NCBI GenBank assembly: GCA_031771865.1
Contig: JASISA010000010.1
Coordinates: 2,418,001-2,482,000, forward strand
Direction of reading: 5' to 3'
Source: Nothophaeocryptopus gaeumannii
Lineage: Eukaryota > Ascomycota > Dothideomycetes > Mycosphaerellales > Mycosphaerellaceae
Length of the DNA: 64,000 bases
Below the pieces are notes generated by a model. The model made no database searches. It worked only from the letters and a program-made list of their open reading frames with translations, and had not been told where the DNA came from. Both the position numbers and the translations under genes were made by a program. Of the stretch, positions 30,724 through 42,800 are shown piece after piece (within the stretch, counting starts at the first letter, position 1; every line of letters begins with the position of its first letter).

Positions 30724-32110
30724 ATGTCACAAGACCAATACCCAACATCTCGTCGGAAATCAATCCTCCTGGCCATCAGATCATCTTCCAAACTGAGCAT
30801 CCCTAGACGCAACTCAAGCACTTTCGTGATACGGAAAGAGCTGCCGCCGACAGAACTCACTTCCCCTGTCCAGTACGCGTTCGCCAACATGTCCCTTCCT
30901 TTCAACCCCCCTCTAACGTTCCCCCTTTAGAATTGCCGCACCAATCCTCTTCACCCTGCCAACCGAGCTCCTCTCCTTGATATTCAACCATCTTCAATTC
31001 TCAGACCTCTGCAACCTGCGTCTTCTTTCCCGAGCTTCCCAACACCTTCTCAGCACCGGCGACATCCCGCAGTCATGGATGTCCAACGGCGCCTTCGATC
31101 CAAATGTCTACTTCGACCCGTCCCGCTTCGGCCTCGAGCCTTCTAGCGGCCTTCAATTCCGGAGCCGCGAGATGCTAGGTCTCTATACGCAGCTTTATCC
31201 ACCCCCTGTTCCCTTTACATGGACGTATCTGATGGAACAGAGACGCAGATGGAAAGACGCTGCCAGACTGGAAGATGCAGTGTATACCTTCGCTACGACA
31301 CGGCTCTGGTGGAATCCGCGACTGTCACTGGAGGCGAGGGAAATACCTGCAGCGGTCGTGAATCAGTGCCCTGAGTGGAAGGATGTCGAATGTGCACGGT
31401 CGAGCCTACTCGTTCTTCAACACTATCTCGAAGGCTTCAAGACGCAAATTCTATCTCATGTATTCACCACGACCACTGACAAATCGTCTCCCGGATCTGG
31501 TCTTTTCAAATCGTACAACCTCCCACAAGTCAGTCAGGCACATATGATGTTCCTGGTACTTTGCACGGTAATGAAAAAGATGTTTGAGCCGACTACCTGG
31601 CGTTCGAGAAGACTGATGGTCTTTGGCAAGCCTAACATCACTGATGAAGATGTACGGTTGTACGTCGTGCTCGGCGGCTTTCGCTTCTTGCTCAGACTCT
31701 TCAGACTGGATACAATCAAGCAGAGAGAAAAGCAAGTCCGGATCTTCTTACAGAACCTAAATCCAGGCCGTAATGCCCGATGGGAGGAGTCCTGGAGGCA
31801 CTGCATAGCAGTGTACGGCGCTATGTCCTTGAGCAAAGAGGAGGCGATGGCCGCTTTGAACATGAAGATAGAGTGGCAGAGGATCTGGATGCGAAGCGCA
31901 ATCAAAGTGCTCAAAAAGAGAGGACTGAGATATACGGAGACAACAGCTCCACCTGACACTGCGAGGCAGACCATTGATAGCATCACGGATATTGCGGGCT
32001 ACCATGCTTTGCAGATGGTCTTTGGAGATCATCAACTGGATGAGCCGCAAGGAGGATTGGGAGAGGATCTCGAAGGGCAGCAGGGAAATGATAGCGACGA
32101 TGAGGATTGA
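30724..32110 (+). CDS. F-box-like protein
   Basis: The model has two exons, 30724-30872 and 30931-32110, for 442 aa. The 58-nt intron (GTACGC...TTTAG) joins a basic Ser-rich start (MSQDQYPTSRRKSILLAIRS) to IAAPILFTLPTELLSLIFNH, an F-box core with LPTELL..IF, followed by LRLLSRASQHLL. The rest (residues 95-420) is helical with Trp-rich segments (FTWTYLMEQRRRWKDAARLE) and no recognised substrate-binding repeat. The tail is acidic (GNDSDDED). F-box proteins usually link Skp1-Cullin ligases to substrates; the substrate here is unknown. Without the upstream exon the F-box would begin at a TTG, which supports the two-exon model. Confidence 0.7.
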
Positions 32111-32247
32111 GATGGCTTGGAATTATCACCTCACTACCCATTGAACGAATCAGAAAGGGTCTGAACATGGTTCCTTTGAGATTTCTTCACAACACGCTCC
32201 GAATACACACCGCCGCTGGTCCTGCACTCGTCGACCAATAAATCCCC

Positions 32248-32747
32248 TCACTCCTGCAACCACCTCCCATCAATCTTCCCCAACAAAACCCTCTGCTCCC
32301 CCAAAATCCCTTCAACCACACTCCAAGGCACCTGCCCCCTCAACCTATTCACCATAGAAAACATACCACACAAAACCCCCTCCAACGTCAAATTCGCGGC
32401 AGGCGTCTCCCCACTCACATACCTCCCGATCAACCCTTCTCCCGGCGACGGCAGCCGACCCCCCATGAATCCTCTTCAACCAAATCATCCAAATCCCCCC
32501 ACCCCGGTGGAGAAATCAAACAAGACAACGGTATGAAATTTTCGGTAGACTCTTGAGGAATAATAATCGACCGGAGGAAGTGGAAGTGGAGAATGATCAG
32601 AGGACATGCCAGAATTTGAGATTGGCGGTGCTGTCGAAAGGCGTGATGAACGAGAGTTGAATTTTTTGCCTGTGTAAAAGGTTCTGAGGCCTTCGTTGCG
32701 GATTTGCGGGTGTGTGGGACGCAGGAGATTTGGACGGGGATGGCCAT
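32248..32747 (-). pseudogene. Unrecognised protein gene with a frameshift in a G run
   Basis: From an ATG at 32747 (MAIPVQISCVPHTRKSATKA) one frame runs to DLDDLVEEDSWG. At a run of six G (32464-32459) it goes out of frame and stops. Adding one base lets it continue as GRLPSPGEGLIGRYVSGETP down to DGRWLQE and a stop at 32248. Both halves have coherent composition, so the gene is either broken by a one-base loss or affected by a homopolymer sequencing error. No family recognised. Confidence 0.4.
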
Positions 32748-33520
32748 TGCGATTGCCGTGGACGATGATGGGGTAAGGGGAGAGGAGGACGTGAGACCAG
32801 GTTTGGCTTCGGATTTCTGGAGGGAGGGTGAGGAGAGTGGGTTTCTCGGGCGCTTCGAGCTGTTGGGAGAGGGTGAGGTTGAGGAGGCAGGTTGCTGTTC
32901 GATCGATGTCGGGTTTGAGGTCGGATATTGGCTGATGTGCCTTTGCGGATCGACGGGGGTATCATGTCTTTTGCAGAGGTGATGGTTTGTGCTGTTTAGT
33001 AAGATGAACAAGACAGAGCAGAGATTCTCCCAGCAAGAGCGATGATGAATTATTTGTATGTCATCTTGGCGGATGAAAAGTCAGGTGAGGACAGTATCGA
33101 GGAAGCTGTGCCCTCAAACTTTCGATTACTACACGGAAAGCTAATCAGCACTGAGGGAGAGAGAGATTTTCGAGCATGTGTGATTGATGTTCTCCCCAAG
33201 TCACTGGTTGTATGTCCCTTCGGATCATATCAAGAAGCATTTAACGTCGAGGAGTGTTGTGGGCACCCTCTTCGCCGACAGACGATGAGCTGGCCGACCC
33301 AATCTCAACTTCTGCAAATCCTAATTCCGAGCCCACCTGGCATCCAGCGCAACAAGCGCCTCCCTCTGCTTCACAAAGATGCCCTCAAGCACCTCTCAGC
33401 CCACCGACCCCTTTAGTCCATGAATCGTAACAAACATACATCCAATCAGATTACACATACTCAGATTCGTCGTAGTCGTCATGACCGAGCTCCAGCCTCG
33501 AGAAAGATCCGGACTGCCCG
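32748..33520. other. Unassigned region
   Basis: About 770 bp. A Ser/Pro-rich minus-strand frame extends upstream of 32747 without an ATG. A plus-strand frame at 33042-33416 shows no family resemblance. Nothing more is supported. Confidence 0.35.
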
Positions 33521-33930
33521 TCAGACAATTGGCCGATATGATCCTATCCGCCTCCAAAAAATACCGTGGCGATCGTAGTAGACCTTCAACCATTTCATCA
33601 AGTTCGGCCATGAAGGGGACAGGGCGTGTAGGGAGTTGACGCGCATCGTATTCAGACCCATGTCGCTTTGGCGATTTTGTCAGGTCAACAAGGGGGTGCA
33701 GTCGAAGCCGAGTCCGTGGATGTTGAACTCGTTCTCGTGGTAGTAGGTTTTGAGTTTCGGAGCGGATAGTTTTGCAGACAGAGAGGAAGGATGGTCGCTC
33801 GTGGTCCGTTTTTGTCTACTCGATAGGGCATAGGTGGAGAAGTGTACGGCGGTAGATACGGGTTTTCAGTTCGCCGAGAAGATTGAGTAATCTTGGCTTC
33901 GGCACCACCAGGTTGGGAATGCAATCTGTG
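33521..33930 (-). pseudogene. Broken 2EXR-domain gene
   Basis: In one minus-strand frame the 2EXR core reads RLLNLLGELKTRIYRRTLLH, then meets a TAG after CPIE and resumes as PSFLSVCKTIRSETQN. A shifted frame gives YYHENEFNIHGLGFDCTPLL, and a third gives SPSWPNLMKWLKVYYDRHGI before a TGA at 33523-33521. The order of pieces matches the domain in the gene at 18.6 kb. At least one stop and two frame changes make this a pseudogene. The limits are approximate. Confidence 0.65.
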
Positions 33931-34218
33931 GCCATGAGGTCGGAGGCGACTCGAGTCGCATTAGGACTGAAAGCTGCAATGTCACTTCAAGATTTTCGTC
34001 GATGGGCTGCACGGCAATTGGATTTGGTCGCGTTGTTGAGATGATAGCCTTTTCCTGAGTAAGGTCAAGGAAAACTCAGATCCCGGAAAGTGGCTCGTGC
34101 CGCTCGTCAAGCTTCACATGTAAACACTCGGCGAGTCATCAATAGTCGCCAGTGCTGCTTGAGAGCCAGCAAATTTGAATGCACATCCTCATGGACCCAC
34201 AAGTTGATATCCATTTTC

Positions 34219-37043
34219 TCATCTCATCGACTGATACCCAGACTCAGGAGGAACGCTGTAACTTGGCCCAGGTAAATCTTCAGATGAGAAGAGATCCAGA
34301 TTGGCCGCAGAGAGCGCAGGCTTATTCGTCCAAGAAGGACATCCTGCTGCACTGGCAGTCGAGAATCCAGGAGTGACGCTCGGCGTCGACCTCAGGATGT
34401 TCGGGGCGTAATGCCTCATCAACCGCATGACTCTGGGTGCAGGCTGAGCTTGACGAACGTAGTCCTGCCACACGAAGTCCAGTACCATTTCGAGGTCCTC
34501 TTCTCTATCGCCCGGGCGTGATACCCGTTGTTCGAGCAACTGAAGGCGCTCTCGTAAGCTCTGAACCTCGTTCGGGAGAGCTGCGTCGCCTTGCGTGATA
34601 TGAGCAACAGGCCGAGTCACGCTTTGCGGATCCATGATCGATGCCGTAGCACGTTGAAACGAATGTGTGGTCTCTAACACTGGCCGGAAGGACGAATTGT
34701 CTGTGAGTCGATCATTTGTATACAAGTTGTGCGCGCTGTAATCAATAAAGTCTCCCAAATCGCGTAGACTGTCCCAGTCTGTTGGCATCTCGCTGGTCAG
34801 GACGACATCCGAAACTGCCGATGACTGGTACTGGAGTTTATAAAGCTCTGTCCACTGCTGTTGTGGTGATGTAATGCAAGCGCAGTCTGGTGGGTGACTG
34901 AGATTCGGAACGTGATGTCGTAGACATTTGCGTTTCCTGCAGAGTTTAATGCACGGGCTGCGTTTGTGCTCATCCTCGGCGACGTGATCCGGGAACTTCG
35001 CAAAACACTTGGAGCACGCATAGAAATCATGGATTTTGAGATGTCGTCTACAAGTTTGCTCAATTAGCGAGACCGTCTCTAAGCAGAACAGATTCTGGAC
35101 TTGCAGCAGGTGAGAGATGTGCTCGTATCTCTTTGTGTGATCAGGGTAGCGAAGAGGCTCTCCAGCGTGAAAGATGCATTGGAATCGATCACGCTCGAAG
35201 CCTTCCGGCCCTGGTACGTCAATTTTCTGATGCTTATGCCCATCACTGTTGTTGTTTCCGTCTGATGCACCATCCTTGCTTTCTTCGCCACGATGGTTCG
35301 GCTCTGTCGATGCTTTTCGCTTTCGAGACCCGGATTCATCAGTGCTACTCCAGTTTCGTCTGCGGTCATTGCTTCCAATGCCATTAGCACACTGGACGAC
35401 CGACGCAGCGCGGCGACGACGTTGACCAGCGATAAAGTGCGATACGTGTCCTGGCGGCTCGCTTTGGGTGCGTCTAATAGGAATCTCGAAAATGGTTTGA
35501 GGAAGCTGATCATTCGAAATCACTGCCTCTGGGGTAACTTCGTCTACAAATCCGGCTTGTGAGTACGGAATCGACAAAGGTCGTTCGTTGCTGACAAGCT
35601 GGCGGTCATCTGTCAATGCCGTGCACATTTGGCGATCAGCGAGTGGCTGTGTCTGCGCGAGCAGCTCGTCAACCCGCGCACTCATGTCCTCCAGGACATG
35701 CCGCCATCTTTCTGGTATGTAGGTGACCTCCACGGCAGAGTGCTCCTTGTACGTCTCGGCGCATGGCCGAGCAGAGGGGTGTTCATGGTGGCGAACATCG
35801 AACAGTGTCATCTTAAGATCTTCAGACAATTCTTTCGTCTCCTGAAGGGGTTGAATATCTGCTAGGACAGATTGGCCTATGAGTAGACTACGCTTACAAG
35901 GACTCTCTGCTTGTATGTTGAGTTCGAGGCCGTGGTTGGATATCCCTGATTGGTTCTCTGGGAACTCCTGGGTCGGCACCATTTGGTGGAAATGGTCATG
36001 CAAGCGCACATTAAGAAACGTACTGACCGGAGGCTCAGCAAGTGGGAAGGGCGGTACTTTAGGGTCAGATGTCTGAGAAACATCGTGATCGATCCATTGC
36101 GATGATGACCCGGAGGGATAACGCGCGTCTTCCAAACGCCTGACGTTCCTGCTGAGTTCGCTCTGTTCGTCGCGGATACTGGATTGCGTTCCTCTGGCTA
36201 GGATCTTCGTCGCAGTGAGAAGAGGGGACTGTGTTCGACGCGGAGAGTCATCCTGTAACCTACGATCATCTTAGTTACACCACACAGAACCGAAGGAAAA
36301 TGGCGCTCATTCGGGTGTCAGTGGCCTCTCAAGGGGACGTCTGACTGTTGGACACAGGCTGAAAATAGTACCAGCGGGTGAGACGAAGCCACGGGCCGAA
36401 GCAGAGGACGCAAGCCGTAGAGAATGGTCATGATGCTCAGAGCGTGAGGAGTGATGTCTTTGGAAATGGGTGAAGTCGGCGCTCGAGGAGCGGCATCTGC
36501 TGGATCCAGACTTTCTAAAGGCCGAGCTGTATGAGTGGGTCATGGTATCCGTATAATGAACTCGGCCAGACTCTCTGTCAACATCTTGATCGGATGCGTC
36601 ATGATTCTCCAGCGAGAGGTATCCCGGTGAGGAGTTTCCGTAGACTCTGCTACGTTCATCCGGCACAGATGGCTCCGACTGATACTGGCGTCCAACAGTC
36701 GTCGAGGAGATATCCAGCTGGCCTTTTTGCCAATTCTTGGACTTGGCACGTAGACTCTCAATCATTGCCTGCGCGTGTCAGAGAGGCTCTTCTTCAATGT
36801 TTAGTTTATGCAACGCACAGGCGTAAGATTTCCGTGAGCCCTGATCCAAAAGCCTCGGACGCCCTGAGAACGTTAGCAATAACTACATTTCAAGCACGAA
36901 TGTTTGACCTTGGTCTCGCCGGTGCCCATTCCAGGCCGGACGCTCGCATCGGGCCCAAGATGGCGCTTGATGCTGGCGATGATGACGTCGCGAGCAATGC
37001 CATCTTCCGGAACAAACCAGTTTCGCATGTCTTTTGAAGACAT
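34219..37043 (-). CDS. Large multi-domain protein with C-terminal C2H2-like Cys/His region
   Basis: The model has four exons on the minus strand: 37043-36909, 36863-36819, 36768-36346 and 36252-34219, giving 878 aa. Exons 1-3 assemble a conserved N-terminal module: RNWFVPEDGIARDVIIASIK, LGPDASVRPGMGTGETK, GVRGFWIRAHGNLTP, AMIESLRAKSKNW. From memory this module is widespread in ascomycete proteins of unknown function, and it is visible only after splicing. Introns are 45, 50 and 93 nt; the last (GTCAGA...TTACAG) has an ACTAAG branch-like site. The middle is Ser-rich and disordered, with a basic NLS-like patch (SGSRKRKA). Near residue 590 lies FQCIFHAGEPLRYPDHTKRY, then RRHLKIHDFYACSKCFAKFP and further Cys/His, a fungal C2H2-variant region. 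Probably nuclear; function unknown. An upstream in-frame ATG at 37094 would add 17 residues. Confidence 0.7.
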
Positions 37044-37923
37044 TGTGGTTGAATCTGAACGTCTTTCGGAGAGACGACATTGTATCTGGTGCAAAGAAAT
37101 GCGAAAAGATAAACCGGCATCAATCAGGCAGCCAAAGACGCCAGCCGCGCGGGCTCATAGAGGCCGCAAAAGGTCGCATCCTTCCAGGCAAAAATTCAAG
37201 TCAAGGTCATTCACGAGCCCTTCCCATTGGACAGTAGCTTCCATACCGCCTGTTTTATTGATGAGTGCTGGGTTGCAAGCGACGTTTGCAAGCGAACAAA
37301 ACTGCTTCTCTTGGTATGGTGTTTCTGCGCGTCCTGAGCAACAGCTTGCCATTCCCCAAATACGCCGTCCTGTATCATGGGACAGTGCATAGCATTGTCG
37401 AGATGCAGGCATTGAGCTGAGGGGGTGTGAGATGATTGTTGACGGTGTTGCGAGCAGACACGAGTGAATGGTAGAAAGATGGTTATTCCATTGCTATTGT
37501 ACTTATTCGACGCGGAGGCGGGAACTTGTGCGCACGGACTTTTGTGTGCCTGAGGCGAAATGGCTTGACCAGAAGTCGAACACTTGACGACCGCTTGACA
37601 AGTCTTTGTCGCATACTGGTAGGATGAATCGGAGGTATAAAGACCGCATTCAACACCTCCAAAATGTTTCATCTTTTCGCATCATACTGGTATCACGAAC
37701 AGTCTCTTTTGCTGCTCTACTCGTTCACAATTATCATGTCGAACACTCCGCGCCCCTCGAATCTCCTCGCTCACACAGGCGCCTGGCCAAAACCCACTTC
37801 CTCTACGACCTATCCAACTTCAGAGCAACTGAACGCATACATCGACTTCTTTAGTCTGGCTACCACTCTAAGCGCATCCGAGAAGCAAGGGCAAGGAAGC
37901 GGAAACCCTTCATCTCAAGGATA
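37044..37923. other. Intergenic region
   Basis: About 880 bp. Open frames on both strands (for example MSNTPRPSNLLAHTGAWPKP on the plus strand from 37736) lack family resemblance. The upstream sequence of the multi-domain gene lies at the left end. Confidence 0.35.
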
Positions 37924-38640
37924 TCACCGTTCCTGGATGCCACATGCGCCTGTTCCGTGGATTAAGTGAATGGGCACCAGCTCTTCGAACGTCAACTGGG
38001 TCAATGCAACTGAACTCCGTGGTCTCTGGAAACATGAGCGCAGGGAGTCGAGACTTCCATTCTCAATCGCACTGCCATCCTTCATCCTCTTCGTCACCAG
38101 CCTCCACTCGCCCCTCGCCAAAGTCTTGACTGTCGGATTAGGCTCACCTGCCTGGGCCACAAAGCGTGCAATGTCCAACATGTCCACGATCAGGTACTTC
38201 TCGGGAGGCGGAAACTCGAATGTGCGATCCTTGACAGCTTTTCCGCCCTCGACGGTGTCCCACCACCGACCCACCTCTCAACCAATCGCTTCAACCAGAG
38301 TACCAGATTCGCCCAATTCTGTGCGTCGAAGCTGGGGTCGGCGTCAGCGTAACAGGTTATCATTCTGCATCGAAGCTCCCAGCTTTTAAGGTTATGGTGC
38401 AAGCTTAAGAGAAGTGCGGAATCGGGAATGGTGAATGTGAAGACGAGGGAACTTTCGTAGAAAATGATGCCGAGGGTTTTGTTGCGGATCGCTTTGCATG
38501 CTGCGAGGAGCGATGGAGTTGTATAGCCGGAGTCTGATGCGATGATTCTGTGTGTTGATGAGAGAGGATCGGAGGTAGATCCGGTTGTGAAGCTCGCCGG
38601 GAAGCTAGTGCAGGTTGATATACAGTGCGTCTTGTGCAAT
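37924..38640 (-). pseudogene. Frameshifted 2EXR-domain gene
   Basis: Minus-strand pieces in order: LPGELHNRIYLRSSLI (preceded by a TAG), then in another frame PSLLAACKAIRNKTLGIIFY and NWANLVLWLKRLVERW. After a frame change near 38265 it reads GRWWDTVEGGKAVKDRTFEF, continuing to a stop at 37924. The order and motifs match the 2EXR protein at 18.6 kb. At least one stop and two frameshifts separate the pieces, and no introns of acceptable size explain them. Confidence 0.65.
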
Positions 38641-38912
38641 TGATAAGGCTGCCATGTTGCTCTTTCATATTGAAGGAAGATCTCGGTGTATACTTTTTGT
38701 GAAAGGTCGTTGGCGTCTTGAGAAGTCCCTGACCTCTGCAATGAGTGGCTTGTTTTTGAGTTCGAATCAAACAGCGTAAAGTAGTCCGAAGATGCTGCAG
38801 AGCGTGTGTGTAAGTGCAGAGCTTCTGTGCGTCTATTGTACGGTTGTCATAGTCGAACATCGTACAGTTTGTACCGTTTGTACATTGGGGATACTCGTCG
38901 AAGGCGACATTG

Positions 38913-39565
38913 TCACCAAAATTTATACCAAGGCTTCCCACCACCACCAGCGGCCTTGTACTGTGCATCCAACTCATGCTCTTTCGCCTGCCTCCTCTCC
39001 TCTCTCAGCTTCACCTTCCTGTCTTCTCTTGCCTGCTTCTCGGCGTTCTTCTTGTTCAATATCTCCATCGCCCGCATCATGCCCTCCTTCTCGGCCTTCC
39101 TCGTATATTGGCAGTACTGGTACTGTATTGCTGAGACGCCACCCCATGTACCCACAGCCCAACTACATGAGCTCCAAACGCGAGCTGCATCCATGTCAGT
39201 CAGCCATACGAATCATAAGAACGCCATCTATACCCACCTCCCCATATCATCCTGAGACCGCCCACCACAGCACCTCCTATGATACCTCGCAGAAAGGCTT
39301 CTCGCACGCATGGCGCTTTGTGGATCTCGGTCACAGGTCGTCCCTCAGTAAGCGCATTGTAGAGAGTGACTTCCGGTATTTGTCCTCCAGCTGTGTGCTG
39401 TGTCCCTCCAGCCATCATGTTCGCATTCTCGGGAGGCTTGTACATTGTCGCCTTTGGATCCTTCCATTGCTCGCCTGTAAACGCCTTCTGGTTGGGATCG
39501 ACAGTGAGAGCCTCCTTGCTGAGGTCTTCCTTGATGGCGCCATTCTGCCGCGTATCGTCTGCCAT
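38913..39565 (-). CDS. COX20: Cytochrome c oxidase assembly factor COX20
   Basis: The model has two exons, 39565-39238 and 39184-38913, for 199 aa. A 53-nt GT-AG intron splits the transmembrane region, and splicing gives GGLRMIWGARVWSSCSWAVG. The N-terminal half is hydrophilic. TEIHKAPCVREAFLRGIIGG starts the conserved COX20 core with two membrane segments (about residues 93-108 and 115-135). It is followed by YCQYTRKAEKEGMMRAMEIL and a Lys/Arg-rich coiled tail ending GGGGKPWYKFW. COX20 is a mitochondrial inner-membrane chaperone for Cox2 maturation. It is divergent from POL2, 313 bp apart. Confidence 0.88.
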
Positions 39566-39878
39566 TGTGTATGTGAATGTTCAACACAGGCGCGAAGTCG
39601 ATCGATGATGCAGTGCATGTGAAAGTTTCCCGTGCCGAAATTCGGCCGCCCTTGTCGCTGACTCAGCCTTGAGCTTAACGCGTCCCAAGCGCGTCTGCAG
39701 CGACGCGATTCTGATCATCCCGCTTGGACTTCGACATTGAACCAGCCAAATCCACCAATATCACACTCCAACAAGCTACAGCATTGCACGATAGACCGAT
39801 CTGTACGAATAACGATATCGTAATGATCAGATAACTACAACGCCCTCAGGCCACGATCGGCCTTGATCCACCTCCACC
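39566..39878. promoter_or_regulatory. Bidirectional COX20/POL2 promoter with an MCB-like ACGCGT site
   Basis: This is 313 bp between divergent starts. ACGCGT at 39678-39683 matches the MluI cell-cycle box bound by MBF, and two further GCGCG/ACGCG-like cores follow within 40 bp. MBF is known to drive S-phase genes including DNA polymerase subunits in yeast, so a role in POL2 control is plausible. Not tested. Confidence 0.45.
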
Positions 39879-42800
39879 ATGCCCGTTCGCAGGAACGAGG
39901 GCAAGTCACGCTTCGGCGCCAACAAACCAGGCCAACTGAAAACCGGCAAAGTACGAGTCGTCGATGCCAGCACACTGCGATCCTCCGAAGCCTCAAATCA
40001 AAATGAGAAGATTGAAGCAACACGACTCGCCCACAAGATCGATGAATCCCAGGGCTTCGAGCGTTTCGAGGCCGGAAAGAAGCGCGTCGGATGGCTTATA
40101 AATATGCACAGCACCTCAATAGAGGACAGCAATTTCCCTGGAGGACGGGCGGCTGTGGACTTCTACTTCATTGGAGACGAGGGAGAGCAATTCAAAGCGA
40201 GCGTGGAGTATCAGCCGTACTTCCTCATTGGGGTCAAGATGGGGCGAGAGTCGGAGGTGGAAGAGTGGGTAAGGAGAGGGTTTGAAGGGCTGGTGAGAGG
40301 CGTGGAGAGGGTCGAGAAGGAGGACCTCAAGATGCCAAATCATTTGCTGGGATATCGGAGAACCTTCCTCAAACTGCTGTTCGCCAATGTACAGGATTTG
40401 TTAGCTGTGAGGAGATCAATACAGCCGATCGCGGAGAAGAATAAGAGCAAAGTCAGTGCTATGGATACATACGCGGAAGTGGCGAGCGCGAATGCTGGAT
40501 TTGACCTGTTCGACGAGGATTCAGAACGCGATGCACGGCGGACGACAATCGCAGATGCGAGCGATTTTGTTCTGGACATACGAGAATACGACGTGCCCTA
40601 TCATGTCCGAGTTGCCATTGATTTGGACATTCGGATAGGGAAATGGTACAATGTGGAAGCGAAGCATGGTCATGTCAAATTGAGCTGTCTGGAGGCCCGT
40701 TTAACGCGTGCAGATCCTGTGGTGATGGCCTACGATATCGAAACGACCAAGCTGCCATTGAAGTTCCCAGACGCGGCCATTGATCAGATCATGATGATAT
40801 CGTACATGATTGACGGGCAAGGATTCCTCATCACAAATCGAGAGATCGTGTCAGAAGACATTGAGGATTTCGACTACACACCCAAGCCGGAATTTGAGGG
40901 TCCGTTCATGATCTTCAATGAGCAGAATGAGGAGGCGCTGCTCGAACGGTTCTTCGCATGCTTCAAGGAAGCAAGACCAACGGTCATGGTGACTTACAAC
41001 GGAGACTTTTTCGATTGGCCATTTGTCGAAGCCCGAGCTAGTGTCCACGGCATAGACATGTACCAAGAGATTGGTTTCCGAAAGAACAGTGAAGACATCT
41101 ACCAATCCACGCATTGCGCACATATGGATGCTTTCGCGTGGGTGAACCGAGACTCCTACTTACCTCAAGGAAGTCGAGGCTTGAAAGCCGTGACTGTGGC
41201 AAAGCTTGGATACGACCCTGATGAACTCGATCCCGAATTAATGACACCTTATGCATCTGAACGGCCCCAAACGCTGGCAGAATACTCCGTCTCCGACGCT
41301 GTGGCGACTTACTACTTGTACATGAAATATGTGCATCCTTTCATTTTCTCGCTTTGCACAATTATCCCTTTGGGACCGGATGACGTTCTGCGAAAAGGAA
41401 CGGGAACGCTGTGTGAGATGTTGCTCATGGTGCAGGCGTATCAAAAGGAGATTGTGCTTCCGAACAAGCACGTTCAGCCTCGAGAATCATTCTGGAGCGG
41501 GCATCTGCTTGAGTCAGAGACCTATGTTGGAGGTCACGTCGAGAGTATTGAATGTGGAGTCTTCCGCAGCGACATTCCGAACAACTTTGCAGTCGACACA
41601 GGAGCAATCGATGAGCTACTCAATGATTTGGACGCAGCGCTCAAATTCTGCATCGAGATTGAAGAGAAGAAAAAGGTGAAAGATGTCGAAAACTACGAAG
41701 AGGTCAAGGAGCAGATCAAGGCAAAGCTACTGGAGCTGAAGAACACGCCGAATCGAAGCGAACGGCCCTTGATCTATCACTTGGATGTCGCATCTATGTA
41801 CCCAAACATCATGACGACGAACCGATTGCAGCCCGACAGTATGATCGACGAGTCTGTATGTGCAGCTTGCGATTTCAACAGACCAGGCAAGACTTGCGAC
41901 AGACGAATGCCTTGGTCTTGGAGAGGAGAATACTTACCTGCGAAACGTGACGAATACAACATGATCCGACACGCACTAGAGAATGAGAAGTTTCCTGGTC
42001 GAACGCCAAATGCAGTTGCGAGAGCGTTCCAAGACCTGAGCTTAGACGAGCAGACTGGCCTCGTAAAGAAGCGTCTGACCGATTACAGCAAGAAGATCTA
42101 CCACAAGATACACGACGCCACGACCACTGAACGAACGGCGATCATTTGCCAGCGCGAGAACCCTTTCTACGTTGACACAGTGAAGGATTTCAGAGATCGT
42201 CGGTATGACTTCAAGGGCAAACAGAAGGTCTGGAAAGGAAAGACGTCTGATCTGGAGAAAGCTGGTGCTTCGAAGGATGAGGTCGACGAGGCGAAGAAGA
42301 TGATTGTGCTCTTCGACTCGCTGCAACTGGCCCACAAAGTCATTCTGAACTCTTTCTACGGATACGTCATGCGAAAGGGCTCACGCTGGTACTCTATGGA
42401 GATGGCTGGTGTGACCTGTTTGACTGGAGCTCACATCATCCAAATGGCGCGACAACTGGTTGAGCGATTAGGTCGACCGCTGGAACTGGACACTGACGGC
42501 ATCTGGTGCATTTTGCCTGCGACGTTTCCTGAGAACTTCAACTTCAAGATGAAGAATGGCAAGAAGATGACTATCTCATACCCTTGTGTTATGTTGAATC
42601 ATCTGGTCCACGCGAAATTCACAAATCACCAGTACCAGACCTTGACCGATCCCGAGACCTTCAAGTACGAGACGCACAGCGACAATACCATCTTCTTCGA
42701 AGTCGACGGTCCGTACAGAGCTATGATCCTGCCAACATCCAAGGAGGAAGACAAGAACTTGAAGAAGCGTTACGCTGTGTTCAATCACGACGGATCTCTA

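Noticed and set aside
34219..36252. A possible 53-nt intron (GTCCAG...TTGTAG) inside the last exon of the multi-domain gene, near 35100-35050
   Set aside because: Removal breaks the frame just before the Cys/His region, whereas reading through keeps it intact.
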